64,000 nucleotides of DNA, taken from the NCBI RefSeq assembly GCF_034541975.1, contig NZ_JAVYJM010000001.1; one strand, 5' to 3'. The DNA comes from Dermacoccus abyssi (GTDB lineage Bacteria > Actinomycetota > Actinomycetes > Actinomycetales > Dermatophilaceae). Both the position numbers and the translations under genes were made by a program. Within the stretch, counting starts at the first letter, position 1. Each line of letters opens with the position of its first letter. A model generated the notes under the pieces. It made no database searches, was not told the origin of the DNA, and saw only the letters and a list, made by a program, of their open reading frames with translations. This document shows, one piece after another, positions 1 to 7,849 of the stretch.

Positions 1-1
1 G

Positions 2-103
2 GTGAGCAGGCTCGCGTCCGGCCTGCCGGTCGGCGGCGACCTCGAGTACGCCGACGAGGTGACGCTCGGCCGCGCTTTCGAGGGCCGACGCGTCTTCGCC
101 TGA
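2..103 (+). CDS. recR: Recombination protein RecR, C-terminal end (partial)
   Basis: Only the last 33 codons lie in the window; the frame is open from base 2 to the TGA at 101-103. The residues LASGLPVGGDLEYADE and TLGRAFEGRR match the conserved C-terminus of RecR, the toroidal clamp-like protein that works with RecO in RecFOR recombinational repair. In many actinobacteria recR lies directly upstream of the aspartokinase and asd genes, as here, which supports the call. The TOPRIM and zinc-finger parts are outside the window. Confidence 0.85.
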   Translation: MSRLASGLPVGGDLEYADEVTLGRAFEGRRVFA

Positions 104-204
104 CGTTCCCCGAACCGTCCGTTCGCGGACTTCCGCCGGTGTTGGCATCCGCGTTCTCGGGCGACCGGTCGCTTACGCCCCTTGACGCATCGTGAACTCG
201 TAGG

Positions 205-999
205 TTGAGTTCAGGCGCGTCCGATCGGAGTGACGCATCGCGCACCCCGGGGGTCGTCGTGGAACAAGTTGCCGACGGTATGTGGCTGGGGCGCGGTACC
301 GATGTCAACTGGATGCTCGTGCGCGACGGCTGCGATCTCACCCTCGTCGACGCCGGGTACCCCGCAGACATCGCGCGCCTCGAAGCGGACCTCCGCAGCA
401 ACGGCCACGGCCTCGGAGACATCCGTGCCGTCCTCGTCACGCACGCGCACATCGACCACATCGGTGGGCTCCAGGGCTTGCTGAGCCGACACGACGTTCC
501 CGTCCTCATGGCCGCGCAGGAGCTACCGCTGGCCACCGGCGAGCAGGAGAAACCCGGCTCGGGCTCGGAGCTCGTGCGGATGGCGTGGCGCCCCAACGTC
601 GCCATGTGGCTGGGGCGTGTCATCCGAAGCGGCGCGCTGCACGACGAACCCCTGCGGGGCGCGCAGACGTGGAGTGACGGCGGCCCGCTCGACCTGCCCG
701 GACGGCCGGTGCCCGTCGCGTCACCGGGTCACACGCCGGGTCACACGGCGTACTTCTTCCCCGAACACGGCGTCCTCGCGACGGGTGACGCCCTCGTCAC
801 GGCGCACCCGCTCACCGCGGCGCACACCCCGCACCTCCTGCCGTCGGTCTTCAACGCCTCCGACGCCGGAGCTCTGGCCGCGCTGGACGCCCTCGCAGCC
901 GTCGACGCGGACGTCATCGTCCCGGGCCACGGCGACGTGTGGCGCGGCCCGATCGCCCGTGCCGTCGACCTGGCCCGTTCCGTACCAACCAGCATCTGA
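205..999 (+). CDS. MBL-fold metallo-hydrolase
   Basis: Soluble metallo-beta-lactamase-fold hydrolase of 264 residues. The metal-binding motif HAHIDH is at residues 80-85; further ligands are in SPGHTPGHT (about 172-180), GDAL and VPGHGD near the C-terminus. The substrate cannot be told from sequence; glyoxalase II-like or lactonase-like activity is possible. The start is uncertain: TTG at 205 gives the full ORF, but GTG at 259 keeps the whole MBL core, and neither has a strong ribosome site. It stands alone between recR and the aspartokinase gene, on the same strand. Confidence 0.8.
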   Translation: MSSGASDRSDASRTPGVVVEQVADGMWLGRGTDVNWMLVRDGCDLTLVDAGYPADIARLEADLRSNGHGLGDIRAVLVTHAHIDHIGGLQGLLSRHDVPVLMAAQELPLATGEQEKPGSGSELVRMAWRPNVAMWLGRVIRSGALHDEPLRGAQTWSDGGPLDLPGRPVPVASPGHTPGHTAYFFPEHGVLATGDALVTAHPLTAAHTPHLLPSVFNASDAGALAALDALAAVDADVIVPGHGDVWRGPIARAVDLARSVPTSI

Positions 1000-1073
1000 G
1001 CGTCGAAAAACCGCGCGGGGCGCCATCACTACACTCGAAAGCGCCCGAAGCAGTCGACCCCCGGAGCAGCACT

Positions 1074-2339
1074 GTGAGCCTCGTCGTCCAGAAGTACGGC
1101 GGTTCGTCTTTGGCGGACGCCGAGAGCATCAAGCGCGTCGCCCGCCGCATCGTCGACACGAAGAAGGCCGGCAACGACGTCGTCGTGGTCGTCTCGGCCA
1201 TGGGTGACACGACGGACGAACTGCTCGACCTCGCCGCCGAGGTCAGCCCGGCCCCGCCGAGCCGCGAGATGGACATGCTCCTCACCGCCGGCGAGCGGAT
1301 GTCGATGGCGCTCGTGTCGATGGCCATTTCCAACCTCGGCCACAGCGCACGCAGCTACACCGGTAGCCAGGCCGGCGTCATCACCGACGCGCAGCACGGC
1401 AAGGCCCGCATCATCGACGTCACGCCGGGCCGCATCACCGAGGCCATCGGCGAGGGCCACATCGTCATCGTCGCGGGCTTCCAGGGCGTCAGCCAGGCCA
1501 CGAACGAGATCACCACCCTCGGCCGTGGCGGCTCCGACACCACCGCCGTCGCGCTCGCCGCCGGCATCAAGGCCGACGTGTGCGAGATCTACACGGACGT
1601 CGACGGCATCTTCACCGCCGACCCGCGCATCGTGCCGACGGCCCACAAGATCGACCGCATCACCAACGAGGAGATGCAGGAACTCGCCGCGTCCGGCGCG
1701 AAGGTGCTCATGCTCCGCTGCGTCGAGTACGCCCGCCGCTTCGACCTTCCCATCCACGTGCGCAGCTCGTTCAGTCATCACGAGGGCACGTGGGTCGTGA
1801 ACCAGAAAGAAGGAGACTCCGTGGAAGACCCGATCATCGCCGGTGTGGCTCACGATCGCAGCGAAGGCAAGATCACGATCGTCGGCATCCCGGACAGCCC
1901 CGGCCGCGCCGCCGCCGTGTTCAAGGCGATCGCCGGTGTCGGCATCAACGTCGACATGATCGTCCAGAACGTCTCGGCCGGTACGGAGAAGAAGACCGAC
2001 ATCTCCTTCACGGTGCCCAAGGAGGACGCCGGGCGCGGCGTCGAGGTGCTCAAGGCGATGCAGGACGAGCTCGGTTTCGAGCAGCTGCAGTACGACGACC
2101 AGGTCGGCAAGCTCTCGCTCGTCGGCTCCGGCATGCGCAGCAACCCGGGCGTCTCGGCCACGCTGTTCCAGTCGCTCGCCGACGCCGGCATCAACATCGA
2201 GATGATCTCCACGTCCGAGATCCGCGTCTCCGTCGTCACGAGTGACGACGAACTGGACGAGGCCGTGCGCGTCGTCCACAGCGCCTTCGGCCTCGACGCC
2301 GACGGCGAAGCGGTCGTCTACGGCGGCACCGGCCGCTGA
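1074..2339 (+). CDS. lysC: Aspartokinase, alpha (full-length) product
   Basis: Phosphorylates L-aspartate, the first step to lysine, threonine, methionine and diaminopimelate. The chosen GTG at 1074 yields a product starting MSLVVQKYGG, the normal N-terminus of actinobacterial aspartokinases; GGAG at 1062-1065 is a plausible ribosome site. The kinase domain carries KYGGSS at residues 7-12 and is followed by two ACT domains from about residue 265 that bind the feedback effectors. The predicted 421 residues match Corynebacterium and Mycobacterium aspartokinase. asd follows after 52 bp and is probably cotranscribed. An internal start makes a second product (separate entry). Confidence 0.95.
   Translation: MSLVVQKYGGSSLADAESIKRVARRIVDTKKAGNDVVVVVSAMGDTTDELLDLAAEVSPAPPSREMDMLLTAGERMSMALVSMAISNLGHSARSYTGSQAGVITDAQHGKARIIDVTPGRITEAIGEGHIVIVAGFQGVSQATNEITTLGRGGSDTTAVALAAGIKADVCEIYTDVDGIFTADPRIVPTAHKIDRITNEEMQELAASGAKVLMLRCVEYARRFDLPIHVRSSFSHHEGTWVVNQKEGDSVEDPIIAGVAHDRSEGKITIVGIPDSPGRAAAVFKAIAGVGINVDMIVQNVSAGTEKKTDISFTVPKEDAGRGVEVLKAMQDELGFEQLQYDDQVGKLSLVGSGMRSNPGVSATLFQSLADAGINIEMISTSEIRVSVVTSDDELDEAVRVVHSAFGLDADGEAVVYGGTGR
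1821..2339 (+). CDS. lysC: Aspartokinase beta subunit from an internal in-frame start
   Basis: GTG at 1821 is in frame with the aspartokinase gene, at codon 250, and is preceded by the strong ribosome site AAGGAGA at 1809-1815 with 5 nt spacing. The 172-residue product (VEDPIIAGV...) would consist only of the two ACT regulatory domains. Corynebacterium glutamicum and some Bacillus aspartokinases are known alpha2beta2 enzymes whose beta subunit is made in exactly this way. The signal in the sequence is direct; that the subunit is produced here is inference from the family. Confidence 0.8.
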   Translation: MEDPIIAGVAHDRSEGKITIVGIPDSPGRAAAVFKAIAGVGINVDMIVQNVSAGTEKKTDISFTVPKEDAGRGVEVLKAMQDELGFEQLQYDDQVGKLSLVGSGMRSNPGVSATLFQSLADAGINIEMISTSEIRVSVVTSDDELDEAVRVVHSAFGLDADGEAVVYGGTGR

Positions 2340-2391
2340 GGCACCACCCGAAGACTTTGTGAGGGCGCACCGCGCCCGGAGGAGAACGAAA

Positions 2392-3435
2392 ATGGCGAAG
2401 GAACTCAACGTCGGCGTCGTCGGCGCCACCGGCCAGGTCGGCGGCGTCGTGCTCGAACTGCTGGAGGAGCGCAACTTCCCGATCAAGAGCCTGCGCCTGT
2501 TCGCGTCGGCGCGCAGTGCGGGCAAGCACGTCACCTTCCGCGGCGAGGTCGTGACGATCGAGGACGCCGCTACGGCCGACCCGAGCGGCCTCGACATCGC
2601 TATCTTCTCCGCAGGTGGCGGTACGTCGAAGGAACTCGCGCCGAAGTTCGCGGCAGCGGGCGTCACCGTCATCGACAACAGCTCGGCGTGGCGCCTCGAC
2701 CCCGACGTTCCGCTCGTCGTCTCCGAAGTCAACGGCGAGGAGATCGCGAACGCGACGAAGGGCATCATCGCCAACCCGAACTGCACGACGATGGCCGCGA
2801 TGCCCGTGCTCAAGCCGCTGGCCGACGCCGCCGGCCTCAAGCGCCTCGTCGTCTCGACCTACCAGGCCGTCTCCGGCTCCGGTGTCGCGGGCGTGCGCGA
2901 GCTCGCCGAGCAGATCCGCAAGGGCGCGGAGGCCGACCTCGAGAGGCTAGCTCTCGACGGTGAGGCCGTCGACCTCGGCGCGCCGAACAAGTACGTCGCC
3001 AACATCGCCTACAACGTTCTCGCGATGGCCGGCTCGGTCGTCGACGACGGCACGAACGAGACGGACGAGGAGCAGAAGCTGCGCAACGAGTCGCGCAAGA
3101 TCCTCGGGCTGCCCGACCTCGCGGTCGCCGGCACCTGCGTGCGTGTGCCCGTGTTCAGCGGCCACTCGCTGTCGGTCAACGCCGAGTTCGAGCGCGACAT
3201 CACGCCCGAGCAGGCGCGCGAACTTCTCGCCGACGCCCCCGGCGTCGAGCTCACCGAGGTGCCGATGCCGCTCGTCGCCGCCGGCAAGGACGCGAGCTAC
3301 GTCGGGCGCATCCGTCAGGACGGTTCGGTCGACGGCAACAAGGGCCTGGTGCTGTTCATCAGCAACGACAACCTGCGCAAGGGTGCCGCGCTCAACACGG
3401 TGCAGATCGCAGAACTCATCGCTGCCGGGGAGTAG
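2392..3435 (+). CDS. asd: Aspartate-semialdehyde dehydrogenase
   Basis: NADPH-dependent reduction of aspartyl phosphate to aspartate semialdehyde, directly after aspartokinase in the pathway. ATG at 2392 follows the ribosome site GGAGGAGAA. The nucleotide loop GATGQVGG is at residues 11-18, the catalytic cysteine is Cys131 in NPNCTTM, the conserved Gln is in TYQAVSGSG (Gln158), and the substrate-binding His and Arg lie in SGHSLSVN and VGRIRQD. Length 347 is typical. A divergent paralogue starts about 30 bp downstream. Confidence 0.95.
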   Translation: MAKELNVGVVGATGQVGGVVLELLEERNFPIKSLRLFASARSAGKHVTFRGEVVTIEDAATADPSGLDIAIFSAGGGTSKELAPKFAAAGVTVIDNSSAWRLDPDVPLVVSEVNGEEIANATKGIIANPNCTTMAAMPVLKPLADAAGLKRLVVSTYQAVSGSGVAGVRELAEQIRKGAEADLERLALDGEAVDLGAPNKYVANIAYNVLAMAGSVVDDGTNETDEEQKLRNESRKILGLPDLAVAGTCVRVPVFSGHSLSVNAEFERDITPEQARELLADAPGVELTEVPMPLVAAGKDASYVGRIRQDGSVDGNKGLVLFISNDNLRKGAALNTVQIAELIAAGE

Positions 3436-3466
3436 TTTCCCAGGCTGCGCGCCTATGCTCGAAGGC

Positions 3467-4582
3467 GTGAACTCGACTCAGCCGCAACGTCCCACCCTGG
3501 CCGTCGTCGGCCCCACGGGGCTGGTCGGTCAGGCCGTGCTCGAGATCCTGTCGACCCGCGTCGACGCCTGGGAGGACGTGCGCCTGCTCGGCTCCGACAA
3601 GGACGCCGGGCGTCGCCTGCTCGTGGGTGCCGAGGAGGTCGAGGTCGAGGCGCTCGACAGCGAGAGCTTTTACGGCGTCGACGTCGTCATCTTCGCCACG
3701 CCGCCCGAGGTCTCGGCCAAGTGGGTGCCGTTCGCGACGGCGGCGGGCTCGCTCGTCGTCGACACGTCCGAGGCCTTCCGTGACGACCCGAAAGTGCCGC
3801 TCGTCGTGCCCGAGGTCAACGCGCGCGCCATCGACAACCGGCCGCGCGGCATCGTCGCGATGCCCTGCGGCCCGGCCATCATCATGCTGCCGGTGCTCGC
3901 CACGCTGCACGAGCACTGGAATCTCACGCACGTGACGGCGACGTCGCTGCAGGCCGTCACGGGTGCCGGCCGCGCGGGCGCCGAGCGGCTCTTCGCGGAG
4001 GTGGGCGCCCTCACCGGCAACCCGCGCGTCGGGCAGATGCCCGGCGACGTGCGCCGATACGTCGCCGATCTACCGGACGACTCGCCGTTCCCGGCGCCCA
4101 TCGTGAGCAACGTCGTGCCGTGGATCGGGCGACACTCCGGCCGCGGGTGGGCCAGCGAGGAAACCGACATCAAGCACGAGCTGCGTCATGTGCTGCAGCT
4201 GCCGAACCTCAAGGTGGCGGTGACGTGCGTGCAGATCCCGATCGTCACGACCCACATGTCGACGCTGCACGTCAGTTTCGACAAGAAGGTGACGCCGAGT
4301 GACGCTCGTCGTGCCATTACCGAGGGCGCGAACGGCGCCATCGTCATGCCCGACGAGGAGGGCGTCGACTGGCCCACGCCCGTCGACGCGATCGGTACCG
4401 ACCCGGTGTGGGTGGGGCGCGTGCGTCAGGTGGAGAACAACCCGCACACGCTCGACTTCATCGTCTGCGGCGACAACATCCGCAAGGGCGCTGCGCTCAA
4501 CGCGCTGCAGCTGGCCGAAATGCTCATCGGCGTGGGCCCGTACGCCGTGCGTGAGGACGACGGAGCGCCGACGGCTCACTGA
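3467..4582 (+). CDS. Second, divergent Asd-family protein
   Basis: A tandem paralogue of asd, 371 residues. It keeps a dinucleotide loop (VVGPTGLVG, residues 13-21), the Gln of SLQAVTGAG, the His of TTHMSTLH and the Arg of VGRVRQV, but the active-site sequence is AMPCGPA (Cys134) instead of the usual NPNCTT. It may be an Asd isozyme or act on another acyl phosphate or semialdehyde. The GTG start at 3467 is preceded by TATGCT at 3454-3459 and no Shine-Dalgarno, suggesting a leaderless transcript separate from asd; an upstream ATG at 3455 is less likely because it lies in that box. Confidence 0.8.
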   Translation: MNSTQPQRPTLAVVGPTGLVGQAVLEILSTRVDAWEDVRLLGSDKDAGRRLLVGAEEVEVEALDSESFYGVDVVIFATPPEVSAKWVPFATAAGSLVVDTSEAFRDDPKVPLVVPEVNARAIDNRPRGIVAMPCGPAIIMLPVLATLHEHWNLTHVTATSLQAVTGAGRAGAERLFAEVGALTGNPRVGQMPGDVRRYVADLPDDSPFPAPIVSNVVPWIGRHSGRGWASEETDIKHELRHVLQLPNLKVAVTCVQIPIVTTHMSTLHVSFDKKVTPSDARRAITEGANGAIVMPDEEGVDWPTPVDAIGTDPVWVGRVRQVENNPHTLDFIVCGDNIRKGAALNALQLAEMLIGVGPYAVREDDGAPTAH

Positions 4583-4609
4583 GCGGCGTCGCTCGCAGGT
4601 ACAACCGCG

Positions 4610-5014
4610 TCAGGTCAGGTCAGTCTCCGGCGTTCGACCGAGTTGCCGTTCGAGTGAGCGCTGACGCCACAGTTGCCAGAACACGAACGGGGCGAGCGCG
4701 AGAACGATCACGGCCAGTGCGTCCCGCAGACCGAAGCTCTCGCCGTCGGCGACGGTGGTCACCAGGCTGAAAAGCATGACGAGAGGGCCGACCACCAGTG
4801 TGATTGCGGTCAGTCGCCGCGAACCGTGCTCCTCGAGGGGCGCGGCGCGCTGAAGGTCGCGCTCATGCGGATCGTCGAGCCTGCGACCCGCGTGCGTTGC
4901 CCTCTTGATGCGCTTGCGGTCTGCGGTGGGCAACCCGTCACGTTCACCGAGCAACCGCGACGCCTCCATCCGCGTCATCTCGCGGGGTGGGGTGGTGCCG
5001 TTCTCGACGGTCAT
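4610..5014 (-). CDS. Small membrane protein with two predicted TM helices (paralogue of its upstream neighbour)
   Basis: Predicted 134-residue protein starting MTVENGTTPP. The first 75 residues are charged and helical; two hydrophobic segments follow (about 74-93 and 99-118) and a basic tail ends LERQLGRTPETDLT. The ATG at 5014 overlaps the stop of the upstream gene as ATGA and has GAAGGAG as ribosome site, so the two are translationally coupled. It resembles the neighbour in layout and in short stretches (KRIKRA / GRINRA; LERQLG / VERKLG), so the pair looks like an old tandem duplication. No known function is recognised. Confidence 0.7.
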   Translation of the reverse strand: MTVENGTTPPREMTRMEASRLLGERDGLPTADRKRIKRATHAGRRLDDPHERDLQRAAPLEEHGSRRLTAITLVVGPLVMLFSLVTTVADGESFGLRDALAVIVLALAPFVFWQLWRQRSLERQLGRTPETDLT

Positions 5015-5394
5015 CTGAAGTACTCCTTCGTCAGCCCGAGCTTGCGCTCGACGGCGTTCCGGCCAGCACCTTCTCGGAGGGTGAAAGCGGCCACGCCCAT
5101 CATGCCCACGAAGGCGATCCACGCGGGGACGTCGGTCGGGTCCAGAGCGACGCGCCCGACCTGCAGCACCGCGAGGACGAGGAACACCCAGCGAGCCCAG
5201 ATGCGCCACCAGCGGGCCTTTCCGAGAAGAGCGATCTGAGTGCGCAGATCGTCGGGGTCCGTGAGCACCTCACCGCGATTCAAGGCCCGGTTGATGCGGC
5301 CTTTCGTCGCGCTGTCCGCGCACGTGAATTCGTACTGAAGCGTGGCGATCTCGCCCTTGGACAACTGGGGGAGATTCGGTGGGGCGTCACGCAT
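5011..5394 (-). CDS. Small membrane protein with two predicted TM helices
   Basis: Predicted 127-residue protein, first gene of a two-gene unit read on the minus strand. The N-terminal 60 residues are soluble and include KGRINRALNRGEVLTDPDDL; two hydrophobic segments follow (about 66-82 and 89-105), ending in VERKLGLTKEYFR. Its stop overlaps the next gene's start as ATGA. The function is not recognised; the shared layout with the downstream gene suggests that the two proteins pair in the membrane. Confidence 0.7.
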   Translation of the reverse strand: MRDAPPNLPQLSKGEIATLQYEFTCADSATKGRINRALNRGEVLTDPDDLRTQIALLGKARWWRIWARWVFLVLAVLQVGRVALDPTDVPAWIAFVGMMGVAAFTLREGAGRNAVERKLGLTKEYFR

Positions 5395-5529
5395 GCCTCG
5401 ACCATAGGCCCACGTCCTCGCTCAGAGCACGCCCCCGTCCAGAGACTGCGGTTCGAGGTGCGCCTCCCATAACGTCACGTTCTCGCATCTCAAATAGGAG
5501 ATATGGGCGCGTGAGCGTACTCTCGACGG

Positions 5530-6999
5530 GTGAGAATGGCCGACCGTGACGGCCTCGGGGCGCTGCGAGCCCGAGGAATCTTCGTCGCGCTTCTGAGTTT
5601 CGTCGCAGCGATCCTGTTCGCCGGAGCGGCTGCTCCCGCAGCCCACGCCGCGGAGAACGACCAGCTGCCGAAGACGCTGCGCGTCGGCACCGAGGGTGTC
5701 TACCCGCCGTTCAGCTTTCACAAGGGTGGCGAACTGACGGGCTACGACGTCGATTACTTCCGCGAGGTCGGTAAGCGCCTCGGCGTAAAGGTGCAGTTCG
5801 TCGAGACGCCCTGGGATTCGATGTTCGCCGGCCTCAACTCGGGCCGCATCGACATCATCGCCAACCAGGTGACGAAGAACAAAGAGCGCATCGCCCAGTA
5901 CGACCTGTCGTCGCCCTACGTCACGACCACGGGTGTCGTCGTGACCAAGAAGAGCGACAACAGCGTCAAGAAGCTGGCGGACCTCAAGGGCAAGAAGTCG
6001 GCCCAGAACATCACCTCTGACTGGGCCAACACGGCGAAGGGCGCCGGCGCGAACATCGTGTCGGTCGAGGGCATGGACAAGGCCGCCGCTCTCGTCGAAC
6101 AGGGGCGGGCGGACGCCTTCGTCAACGACGAACTGGCCGTGAAGTACTACCTCGCCACGCACCCGAACTCGGATCTGAAGATCGCCCTGACGACCGAGGA
6201 CAAGAGCGAGTCGGTCTTCACTGCCCGCAAGGACACGAACATCACTCCGGCCGTCAGCAAGGTCATCGACCAGATGGAAGCTGACGGCACGTCGAAGAAG
6301 CTCTACGACAAGTACTTCACGACGAAGGCCACCGGTCAGTCGACGTGGGACGTCATCAAGGAGAACTTCGGCTCGATGCTCCTGGCAACGGTCAAGGTGA
6401 CGATCCCGCTCACCGCCGTCGCGTTCGTCGTCGGCCTCGTGCTCGCGCTTGGCGTCGCCCTCGCACGTCTCAGTTCAAACGCTGCCATCTCCTGGCTGGC
6501 CCGCGCGTTCATCTCGATCTTCCGCGGGACGCCGCTGCTCGTGCAGTTGTTCATCATCTTCTTCGGCCTGCCGGAGCTCGGCCTCAAGCTCAACCCGTGG
6601 ATCTCGGCCGGGATCGCCCTGTCTCTCAACGTGGCTGCCTACGCCGCCGAGATCATCCGCTCGGCGATCCTGTCGGTGCCCAAGGGGCAGTGGGAGGCCG
6701 CGGAGACGATCGGCATGAGCCGCTCCACGGCACTCAAGCGCATCGTCCTGCCGCAGGCGTCACGCGTTGCTGTTCCGCCGCTGTCGAACACGCTCATCTC
6801 GCTCGTCAAGGACACGTCGCTCGCCGCGATGATCGGCGTGACCGAGGTGTTCCACCAGTCGCAGATTGCGGCCGCTCCGACGGGCAAGTTCCTCGGTCTC
6901 TACATCACGGCTGCACTCATCTACTGGGTTCTCTGCTTCGTCCTCAGCATCGTTCAGACCCGACTCGAAGACCGACTCGGAAGGCACGTGGCCCGATGA
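5530..6999 (+). CDS. Polar amino-acid ABC transporter, fused substrate-binding protein and permease
   Basis: One 489-residue polypeptide combines two parts usually encoded separately. Residues 1-43 form a signal peptide or anchor ending near AHAAEN; about 48-270 form a family 3 solute-binding domain (LRVGTEGVYPPFSF, then the SGRIDIIANQ region); about 280-489 form a HisM/GlnP-type permease with the EAA loop AAETIGMSRSTALKRIVLPQ that docks on the ATPase. GTG at 5530 is 6 nt after TACTCT (5518-5523), suggesting a leaderless start; ATG at 5536 is possible. It overlaps the ATPase gene by 4 nt. It probably imports glutamine- or cystine-like amino acids; the substrate is not determinable. Confidence 0.9.
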   Translation: MRMADRDGLGALRARGIFVALLSFVAAILFAGAAAPAAHAAENDQLPKTLRVGTEGVYPPFSFHKGGELTGYDVDYFREVGKRLGVKVQFVETPWDSMFAGLNSGRIDIIANQVTKNKERIAQYDLSSPYVTTTGVVVTKKSDNSVKKLADLKGKKSAQNITSDWANTAKGAGANIVSVEGMDKAAALVEQGRADAFVNDELAVKYYLATHPNSDLKIALTTEDKSESVFTARKDTNITPAVSKVIDQMEADGTSKKLYDKYFTTKATGQSTWDVIKENFGSMLLATVKVTIPLTAVAFVVGLVLALGVALARLSSNAAISWLARAFISIFRGTPLLVQLFIIFFGLPELGLKLNPWISAGIALSLNVAAYAAEIIRSAILSVPKGQWEAAETIGMSRSTALKRIVLPQASRVAVPPLSNTLISLVKDTSLAAMIGVTEVFHQSQIAAAPTGKFLGLYITAALIYWVLCFVLSIVQTRLEDRLGRHVAR

Positions 7000-7808
7000 C
7001 CGATCACACGACCACCCAAGCGACCGGCCCCCTCGTCGAGATCACCGGTCTGCGCAAGGCCTTTGGCGGCACCACGGTGCTGCGCGACATCGACTTCACG
7101 GTGCCCAAAGGCTCAGTGACGGTGCTCCTCGGACCGTCCGGTTCGGGCAAGACGACGGTGCTGCGCTCTCTCAACGTGCTCGACCTGCCGGACGCCGGCG
7201 TCGTGCGCATCGGCGACGCAAGCGTCGACTTCTCGGCGGTGACGCGCGGACGTGACGGCCGCGCCCGCGGCGAGTCGGCCAAGAGCGTCGCCGCGCTGCG
7301 TCGTCAGAGCGGAATGGTCTTCCAGCAGCACAACCTCTTCCCGCACAAGAGCGCGCTCGAGAACGTCATCGAGGGCCCGGTCGTCGTGCAGGGTGAGCCG
7401 GTGCGCGAAGCCGAGGAACGCGGTCGGGAACTGCTCGCCAAGGTCGGCCTGGTCGACCAGGCGGACAAGTACCCGTACCAGCTCTCGGGCGGTCAGCAGC
7501 AGCGCGTCGGTATCGCCCGGGCGCTCGCCCTGCGACCCGAACTGCTGCTCTTCGACGAGCCGACGTCGGCCCTCGACCCCGAGCTCGTCGGGGGAGTGCT
7601 CTCCGTCATGCGTGAACTCGCCGACGAAGGGCGCACGATGTTCGTCGTCACGCACGAGATCCGCTTCGCCCGCGACGTGGCCGACCAGGTGCTCTTCATG
7701 GACGGCGGCGTCGTCGTCGAGCGCGGTACGCCCGCCGAGGTCATCGACGCCCCGCGGATGGAGCGCACGCAGATGTTCCTCAAGCGCATCCTCGATCCGC
7801 TCAGCTGA
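6996..7808 (+). CDS. Polar amino-acid ABC transporter ATP-binding protein
   Basis: ATPase subunit of the transporter encoded just upstream; ATG at 6996 overlaps the permease stop as ATGA, so translation is coupled. Walker A is GPSGSGKT (residues 45-52), the Q-loop is VFQQHNLFPH, the ABC signature LSGGQQQRV, Walker B LLLFDEPTSALDP, and the switch His is in VTHEI. The 270 residues match GlnQ/HisP-type ATPases, with a small insertion (about 78-98) before the Q-loop. Downstream lies the left half of a terminator now split by an insertion sequence. Confidence 0.92.
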   Translation: MTDHTTTQATGPLVEITGLRKAFGGTTVLRDIDFTVPKGSVTVLLGPSGSGKTTVLRSLNVLDLPDAGVVRIGDASVDFSAVTRGRDGRARGESAKSVAALRRQSGMVFQQHNLFPHKSALENVIEGPVVVQGEPVREAEERGRELLAKVGLVDQADKYPYQLSGGQQQRVGIARALALRPELLLFDEPTSALDPELVGGVLSVMRELADEGRTMFVVTHEIRFARDVADQVLFMDGGVVVERGTPAEVIDAPRMERTQMFLKRILDPLS

Positions 7809-7826
7809 CGCCGCGCCGACTGCACG

Positions 7827-7849
7827 CGAACGCCCCGACCCTGCTCGGC
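7827..7849 (+). terminator. Left arm of a terminator hairpin split by IS30
   Basis: Bases 7827-7847 are the inverse complement of 9334-9354 at 19 of 21 positions, with a perfect outer 13 bp (CGAACGCCCCGAC). Without the IS element they would form a 21-bp stem with a 9-nt loop midway between the convergent genes ending at 7808 and 9369, that is, a shared bidirectional terminator. The element now separates the arms by about 1.5 kb. Confidence 0.75.

Noticed and set aside
1029..2840. Minus-strand frame of about 600 codons opposite aspartokinase and asd
   Set aside because: Shadow of two certain genes; no ribosome site or domain.
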